This document shows, piece after piece, positions 56,816 through 64,000 of a DNA stretch of 64,000 bases. The stretch comes from Malurus cyaneus samueli (taxonomy: Eukaryota > Chordata > Aves > Passeriformes > Maluridae). Location: positions 27,569,303 through 27,633,302 of the forward strand of contig CM019218.1 in assembly GCA_009741485.1 (NCBI GenBank). The letters are read 5' to 3'. Under the pieces are notes generated by a model that made no database searches, had not been told where the DNA came from, and saw only the letters and a program-made list of their open reading frames with translations. Positions within the stretch are counted from its first letter, which is position 1, and each line of letters starts with the position of its first letter. Position numbers and translations under genes: made by a program.

Positions 56816-59250
56816 ATTTTTTTTTAATGTATTTACACGGTAACAGTCTAAATATAGTATCTGATTTGGGTTTGTTGTGTTTTTTAAAAAGTGGAATGCA
56901 GTTTGGGTTCCTCTAAAATAAATAAATATTCAATATATAAGTAAGGTATTCTGCAATTGCACAATTGTCCTTAAATGGCCATGGGGAAAAAAAAAACCTA
57001 TCAGGTTTTATTCATAGTTTTCTGTAGTCATGGGACAGACCTCTGTGCAAAGGAAATCAGAGTGAAAGCATTCAGGTTATTTTACCCACAGTGATGACAT
57101 GTTACTGCCATATTACCTCACAGCATGTCACAAGTCATCATTACATGCTGCTGAGTTTTATTTCATTTATTCCTGAATTTCATCAAGGCACTTCAGTATA
57201 AGTATATCAAAAATTAAAAAAACACTCAGTACCACAAAGCTCTTTAAAGTCAGATTTCCATAAATTTGCACAGTACTAAATATTGGCAGTGTTAAGCAAA
57301 TGAGAGCAAGTAAGTACATTAAAGTGGAAACATTACTTAAGCGAAGAGAAGCTGTTCTATACCATCTCTATCATTTTCTATGTGGCCTGACTTAATTTTT
57401 TTTTTTAATTAAAGAATGGTTCAAAAGTGCCTGTAGGTAATCAAGAAATTATAAATTAATTTTTAATTCTTATTTTTGCTGGTTCAGCTGGAATTATAGT
57501 TCTCTTAATCTCCTGAATTCACCATTTTTCTGCTGTTGCCATAGTGAAATCAGGTAGAACAGGCAAAGCTGTACTTCTTCTTCTCTTTGAACTTAACTAA
57601 AAATAATGCTTAATCTATTGGTATGGCTTTAGAAATAGCTTTTAAAAATGTTAATGTGGATTTAACAGCTGTGGAAACTGATATTCTGATCTCGCACTGG
57701 AAGTCCTATTTGCCTTGAGCAAAAATGCAATACCTGTGCAAGTTTTTCTTTAGCAGTTCATCCTCGTGCTTTAGGCCTAGGGAGTCTTGAGGGAAAATAT
57801 GTATACAAACCTGCATGGATTTATATATCTTGATGTCAGGCACTTCTGAGCAGGGAAGGACTTTAGTGCAGCTGATTTTTGTGGCTAGGCAGCTTGTTTT
57901 TGCAACCAGGGCAGAGTATACCATCAAGTGATAATCAGTTTGCATCATTGTAGCCTGATGGAAATAACTTTGTCACTGGGGAATTCTGCATAACAAAAAC
58001 TTGGTACTGAAAAGCTCAAATACCATTGAGGATTCATTCATTGAGGTTCAGGAAGATGGTGCCAGACTTGCTGTCTATATTTCTTTTGGTGTGAGCTAAT
58101 ATGTAATATGTAACTGAGATATAATAGCCTATAAACTACAAAGTTACCTCCATTGTAGAAATACTGATATGTAGTAAATGTGATACCTCAAAGGTACACA
58201 AAGATATTTTCAAATCTTTGGCAAAAGTCAATAATTGATATGGAGAGATCCAGAAGTGGAAGCAGTTGATATTGTGTAAATGTTCACTGACTGTTTGATG
58301 AGGTGCAGTTGTTCCCACTTCCCTCTTATTTGTTATTTTCCTCTTTTTGTGCGTATCTTTTTGGGGTGGGGGGTTTTTATGCCTTCCAGCTAATGGTGAA
58401 AGCTTGAACAGACAGGAAGACCCCCCACCTCTTTTCCAATAGTGCTATAAACTGAGGGAACTGACAAGAACCTTTTATTGTCTATATTGGTCTTTCATTA
58501 CTCAGTTCAAGTTGAAGGTGTCTTCAACATATTCAGCGATCCGTACTGAGGTTGGAGCAGATGGAAACCTTATGTCAGCACCTCTCCTTAAGCTGCATTA
58601 TGGCTGTTCCTGACAAGTGGATTTCTGTGAGAGACAGCTTTCTTGAGAGGTTCCTGTAAGAGTACAGCAACTGTGGAATTCAGAAACCATTTTTAGCCAC
58701 TATCCTTCCTTACATTTTGAACTCATGGTGTGCTTTGATATTGCCATCACAAATACAGGGAGAAGATTGGAAAATAAGCACTTTAAGAAACAAAAACACT
58801 CCTTGTAATTTTTGGCTGACAAGAGAGAGAGAAAGACAGCTGGTCAGAACAGATACTAATCTGATCACTTAATTTACTTACTGTGAGCTTTTATGTAATG
58901 TAAGAACCAAAAAACAACAAAGTGGCCACGCTCAGGTGGAAGTTAGCCAAGTCTCACAAAGGTTGGTAAAACTTGTTCATGACATTTCAAGCTGCTTGCT
59001 CAAGCTTCATTTATCTTTGAAGGGAAAAGTTGTGTTTATTTTTCTTCTTGTTGTTGCTTTTATTTTCTATTAGTTTTGGTTTTGTCTTAAAGGGGACAGA
59101 AATGGAGCAGGACTAGCAGCTCAATAGTTCACACTTCTGTTTTCTTTAAAATGAGATTGCAAGTGTTCTTTGATGCCCTTAGAAGTCTGACAACCAATGA
59201 TATTTATTTATCTAGCAATCTAGCAATTGCATGGCAAAGAAAAAAAAAGA
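56816..59250 (+). other. Large CDIN1 intron, 56.8-59.25 kb
   Basis: AT-rich intron. Includes an A10-type run near 56986, a T10 run near 57397, and an isolated YWYGF-coding string at 57616-57630. No exon with usable splice sites was found. Confidence 0.65.
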
Positions 59251-59438
59251 GGGGGGGGGAAGGAAAAGGAAAAGGAAAAGAAGGAAAAGGGGAAGGGAAA
59301 GGAAAGGAAAGGAAAGGAAAGGAAAGGAAAGGAAAGGAAAGGAAAGGAAAGGAAAGGAAAGGAAAGGAAAGGAAAGGAAAGGAAAGGAAAGGAAAGGAAA
59401 GGAAAGGAAAGGAAAGGAAAGGAAAGGAAAGGAAAGGA
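59251..59438. repeat. GGAAA microsatellite with impure GGAAAA leader
   Basis: G9 (59251-59259), then impure GGAAAA/GGAAG units to 59295, then a perfect GGAAA pentanucleotide array from 59296 to 59438 (143 bp, about 28.6 copies). One strand is entirely purine, so the tract can adopt triplex-type structures. The K/G/R/E-rich frames on + and the F/P/L/S-rich frame on - are forced by the repeat and are not genes. True length may be misassembled. Confidence 0.97.
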
Positions 59439-61967
59439 GGAGTTCAGAACTTCTGTCTCAGTTCTCATCAGGCATGGATTGTAATGTCACTGGCTAACTC
59501 AATCTGCTATTGCTTCTAAAACTTCACAAGTGATAGCATTTTCCTCTGATTGTTCCTCTCCCTTCTTCTGGGCTCACTTACATTGCCATGTACATTTTTA
59601 TATCTTCCTTTTGAACAGAATTCTGTAACTTGATGCTGAGCCCAAAAGAGTTCAGTGCATAGTGAGCAAAGAAAGCTGAAATGCAGTTGGGTTTAGTATT
59701 GGTATATACTGAGAAGGAATAAATAACTTGTCAATAAATCTAAATAGCATGAATTCTTCAGAAGGTGCATGCACTAGAGGTCTGTGTTCAGGTGTATAAA
59801 TAGTTAAGGAAAGAGAAGACAGAAAAGGGAAGTAGATTCTTTTGCTCATCCCATTATGCACTTACTTCACCTGATGAATGTAACACTTACTAGAGATTGC
59901 CTTGATGGTCTCCTAGAGTGCCTGGAACTGTCTCTGATTTTCACCATGTGAAAACATCTTTCTTAGGAGACTGGATATTTTGCAGATGATACATAAGACT
60001 TGTGTATCTCAGGATGCACTCCTTTTCTGAATAACAACTACATCCCAAATTATTTTCAAATATTAAGTGGGACAGGACCAATTTGCATTGAACAGACATT
60101 GGTTATATGAATCAACTGTTAAACAAGCTGAGGAGCCTCAGTCGTTAAAAATAAGTGTGTTCCAGGCACAATTAAAGTTTGCCAACGTGTTCCAAAGGCA
60201 GTGGGAATATTCAAGGTCAGAGGAGGTGATTGCCTTCCTTCTGGATGGGCATCAGGTGCCACAGTAATGGGCAGCAGACATAACACTTTCTTTTTCATCT
60301 GTTCCCTGCTTAATACAGGTAGGTGACTTACATTTTGAGAGACAGTAAATTTAAGTACAGCATCACACATAAAATGCTTCTGCATGTCAATTATGGGCAA
60401 TAGTGTGTTTGGTAGTTAACTGCTAAGGAGCATTGTGTAGAAATACTCAGTATGATTTACTATCCAGTCTTCTAATTCTCTGATCTGGAAAGTTGGAAGC
60501 ACAGATGAGCTGTCCTCCATTTGTTAATTCATATGTTACATTGTTTGTTTTATTGCATGTTTGTGTATAAGGATTTGAAGATACAGAATTGTCTAATAAT
60601 TCATTCAAAATGTCTTGGGGTAGCTTTAATGCTGGCTCTGAGATTTATACTCAGCAAATACTAAACATGCAGGTATGTGGTGCTTTTATCAACATTTTTG
60701 CTATCACAATTTGCTGAGAAACTTTTCCAATTAGTTTGGTTCTGTTTTACAATAATTATTAAATAAAAATCTATTGCTGCAGGGGCACTTCTGCCTCCTT
60801 GGTTAAGTGCACTTTTGGCATATCCTGTCATTCTGGTGAGCACTGACACCAGATAAACAGCTGCACAGAAGGGATTACGGCAAACTATGAGGCACTCACA
60901 GATTATTCAGATATCAATTTGCACTGGCCTTAGGCTGGCCTGTTACTTCCAGCCCTAAAGATAAACAACTTTTAATCACTAGTGGCAACATAAGTTGACC
61001 AGCACTTATGGCTGCCTGGGCTTCACTCTGACATGACTCAAAGGCTTTTCTCATGTTTTCTGTCACCCAGGATAAGAGGTAGTTTGCAGCCAAGCATTCC
61101 TTTGGGAAGGCTGCTGTGAGTTTAACAAAATGTTTTAAATAACCTCAGTAACTCCTCTCAATGCTGATTCACAGCTTCAAATGTGCAGAATCAAACAATA
61201 GAGGCCTTGCATCGGCAGTCTCTGGAGAGAGAACTAATGGCATAAAATTTTCTAAGGGAAACTGAGTAACAAACAAGTACCTCAAGAAGCAACATTCCTT
61301 GCCTGGATTTAATCAGAAAGTGATGCTGTCAGCAGCAGTATATGGAATACTTCTGCAGTGCAAGCAGCCATCTTTGTTCCCTGTTTATTCAAATACCACC
61401 ATTCTTGCGATGTCTTAACTGGTAAATTAGTAGCACAACTTAAAACAAAAGCAGCACTGCTATAGTAAGCTAGTCCTCAGATTGTTGTAGGATTGGAAGA
61501 GTGTTGCTGTTTTGAGCAGGAACATGTTAATGAACTTGAAAGACAGTGGACAGTAAAAATGTGCTAACCCTGAATTATGAAAGATAAATAAATATATGCC
61601 ACACTTAATCTATAATAGAATATTAGACTTTCGCTACCAGAATGGGAATTTTGAAGCTTCTGAAAAAGAAGATGTAGATTTTTTTCTTGTATTGTGCCTT
61701 TTGGATTTTAGGGTTTTTTTGGTTCAGCTTCTTTTGCTTAGTTATGCCCCTCTTTCAGGATGCCTGAAGTCACTTTGCTCTATATTGAAATGGTTAACTG
61801 ATGTAGAGTCCTTGTATTTCCCAGAAGATTGGATTTCTCTCCAAATTACCAAATAACATACATGAAACACTATATATTATCTCTTTTAGCTGGGTACCAG
61901 AACTGTCTTCCCAGGCAGCCAAAATTCATTGTATTCCAAGATGCAGACCCACGTAATTGCCACTAGA
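59439..61967 (+). other. Large CDIN1 intron, 59.4-62.0 kb
   Basis: No transposon confidently recognised. Block 60840-61110 looks less degenerate than its surroundings. Segment 60060-60270, with an open frame of 66 codons, is unassigned. Confidence 0.65.
60840..61110. promoter_or_regulatory. Possible conserved non-coding element
   Basis: A repeat-free block of balanced composition containing AGATAAACAGCTG, AAGATAAACAAC (forkhead TAAACA cores), TTTTAATCACTAG, and CTTAGGCTGGCCTG. No coding frame crosses it. Conservation is guessed from texture only. Confidence 0.3.
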
Positions 61968-62591
61968 GCCAGAAAGAGCCAACACTGTGCATTCACAGCC
62001 CAGAAGGCCAAGCACCTCATGGGCTGCATAAAGCAAGGCAAGGGAGAGGATTCTGCCCCTCTAATCTTCCCTTGTGAGACTGGAGATCTGCATCCAGCCC
62101 TGGAATCCCCTCCACAGGAAAAATGTGGACCTGTTACAGTGGGTCCAGAGGAGGGCCAGAAATGTGATCAGAGAGATGGAGCACTTGTCAAATGAGGAAA
62201 GCCTGAGAGAGCTGGGGTTGTAAAGCCTGGAGAATAAAAACGTTTGAAGGAGACCTCATTGCAACCTTCCAGCGCGATTATAAAAAGGAAAAAAAGGGGA
62301 TTTTTACACTGGACGACAGTGACAGGTCAAGGGGCAATGATTTTAAACTGAAAGAGAGTAGGTTTAGATGAGATATTAGGAAGAAATTCTTTACTCAAAG
62401 GGTAGTAAGGCTCTGGAACAGGTTGCCAAGAGAGACTGTGGATGGCCCATCCCTCAGAGTGTTTGAGGTCAGGTTGGATGGGGCCCTGAGCAACCTGATC
62501 TCAGTGGGTGGATTCCCTGCCTACAACAGGGGGCTCGGAACTGGATGATCTTTAAAGTCCCTTCCAACCCAAACCATTCTATGATTCTGTG
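61968..62591 (+). mobile_element. CR1 LINE, 5'-truncated, complete 3' end
   Basis: About 620 bp in sense orientation. Starts within RT (ACTGTGCATTCACAGCCCAG, AAGGCCAAGCACCTCATGGG), then CAGTGGGTCCAGAGGAGGGC, GGTTGTAAAGCCTGGAGAAT, GGAGACCTCATTGCAACCTT, ATTCTTTACTCAAAGGGTAG, GGCTCTGGAACAGGTTGCC and TCAGGTTGGATGGGGCCCTG. The canonical end GGAACTGGATGATCTTTAAA, GTCCCTTCCAACCCAAACCA, TTCTATGATTCTGTG follows. No intact frame. Among the younger-looking copies judging by the 3' end. Confidence 0.96.
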
Positions 62592-64000
62592 AAAAAAATG
62601 TGGCCATTATTTCCATGTAACAGTCCCGCAGTATAAGGGTTAAAAGTTTCTAAAATGTTGATGTGAGTATCATGTTAATTTTCAGTACATCAGCTCTATC
62701 CTGCAGTGCACAGAAGGGGTCACCTTGTAGTGTGTCCTTAGAGCACAAAACCTTACAATTCGATGTGCAAAGAAAGCATCTATTTCATTTTGAACATGCT
62801 GAGACTGAAAGAAAAAAATGTTGTACCTTAAATACACACAACCACTTGAGAGTTGAGCATCTGGAATACTGCTCATAGACAAAAAAAAGTGTATTTTAGT
62901 AGATGTTAGGACATGAACCAACATAACTTGAGAAATTCAAAGTTCACTCAAGGCTCACTCCTCTTAATGACAAGCTGCCTTGAAGCCAGTATGTGTTTTC
63001 TTTCTCACTCACTGCATCAGTCTTCACTTAGAAAGCCTTGATCCTTGTAAATCACTGTAACCTTAATGTTATTTAATCGCAGTTTTTAATAGTTAATTTC
63101 CATGAGAACTGTATTTTTTAAAAAAGCCTAACTTGTCATTGAGGATTATAAAAATCCTTTATTTGCCTGGAGAGCAGTACTTAGATCTGAATGAATAAGT
63201 GTAAGTGAAGAATGTGTTTCGACAGTTTGTTTATTAAAAATGTATTATGCAGCTAAAAGTTACATTGTATTTATAATATTTAATGACAGTGACTTGCACA
63301 GTTTCTGGTGCAATCTATTAATACACATTTAAAACTGTGCTAGGGAAAATTATAAAATACTTTAAATGCTCCCTTATGTCCACATAAATATCACTTGATT
63401 TGTTTTTATTTCTCAAAATGCCAAAAGCAATTAAATCATATTATCAGCTTGATGAAATACTGCTATTTGATCGAACCTTTAACAGTCTCATTGCACAGGT
63501 AAAAAGACAACTAATGTAAAAAAACATTCATTAAGATTTAATCACATCTGAGTGAGGTGTAACTGTAGAGACAGAGACCTGATATTAGTTTTCATCCACC
63601 TTTTTTCACCTGACAACTCTTACTTCCACATTGACTGCATATAACATTGGTTTCTGGCATTCATGGAAATGCCTTTCTCAGCCTGAAGAAGTGACTTTTG
63701 AGTCAAAACCTTCTTGAAATAGTAGTCTCACAGAATATTAGCAGACTTTGATTTTTTCCTCGTCATCAGTAAAAATAAGACTTCCCCCAACTACTGTGGT
63801 AACATCAAAGCTTAAAGCAGATTAAGTTTTACTTGCTTAATTTTACCTTAAGCAGCATGAGCTGGATGCCTGGATCCTTAAACGTATTATGCTCGTAACG
63901 TCTGTGTGTGAGGCATGATGAAGTACCTGTTCATGCTATGGGCAAGTTTCCTCTTATCTTTAAAAGTATGTGATCAGAACTTGTTAAACTTTCTTGACCC
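62592..64000 (+). other. Large CDIN1 intron, end of window
   Basis: Intron continues to the edge without a recognised exon. Block 62960-63530 lacks repeats and includes TTTAATGACAGTGACTTGC (TALE core), TTATTTAATCGCAG and TTAATAGTTAATTTCC words; it could be conserved, but this is weak. Confidence 0.6.

Noticed and set aside
57607..57642. Treating the LIYWYGF string as the real last CDIN1 exon
   Set aside because: Flanked by in-frame stops 36 bases apart, no AG acceptor in position, and neighbouring residues do not match.
59151..59519. Frames of 82-122 codons rich in K/E/R/G (plus) and F/P/L/S (minus)
   Set aside because: Pure translation of the GGAAA microsatellite; a 5-base unit gives open frames in several registers.
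60067..60400. Possible CR1 or host exon
   Set aside because: One short phrase (GGAGGTGATTGCC) resembles CR1 but the surrounding order does not, and no splice sites fit.

Overview
The window is AT-rich, CpG-poor vertebrate nuclear DNA. It is almost certainly from a bird: it carries many copies of CR1, the LINE that dominates avian genomes, including copies with typical avian CR1 3' ends (a GGTTGGA-CT/GGATGAT core followed by CCCTTCCAA and ATTCTATGATTCTGTG). Nothing bacterial, viral or plasmid-like was seen. I cannot name the species.

One protein-coding gene is recognisable. CDIN1 (C15orf41 in older human nomenclature) is a predicted PD-(D/E)XK nuclease that binds codanin-1. It is read on the + strand. 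Five consecutive internal coding exons lie in the first 12 kb (1444-1523, 1877-1926, 4728-4795, 9879-9944, 11773-11878). Each has AG/GT splice sites, and the phases join without a break to give about 123 residues, including the PDF and ESK active-site motifs. The 5' exons lie upstream of the window. The final coding part (expected to start FGPGL and contain IYWYGF) was not found, so 11,879 to 64,000 reads as one intron of more than 52 kb.

That intron contains several kinds of sequence. (i) CR1 fragments at about 26.7, 41.6, 48.2, 52.3, 55.4, 56.1 and 62.0 kb; older scraps at 2.2, 6.0 and 10.1 kb lie in the earlier introns. (ii) Low-complexity tracts, notably a perfect 143-bp GGAAA array at 59.3 kb and a 12-bp minisatellite at 14.0 kb. 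(iii) Several repeat-free blocks that look like conserved non-coding elements, the best at 38.05-40.12 kb. That block is rich in TGACAG (TALE homeodomain) sites and has a POU octamer directly beside one of them. A near-perfect RFX X-box lies at 36,976-36,989. In other vertebrates CDIN1 is the neighbour of MEIS2, a TALE homeobox gene with extensive distal regulation, so these blocks may be long-range MEIS2 enhancers; that is inference only.

Nearly all short open frames in the window are chance frames in AT-rich intron, frames in CR1 remnants, or frames forced by the GGAAA repeat. I found no convincing new biological system. The points most worth checking are the TALE-site cluster, the X-box block, the internal CR1 piece that keeps the end of its ORF1 esterase, and an isolated IYWYGF-coding match to the missing CDIN1 exon.
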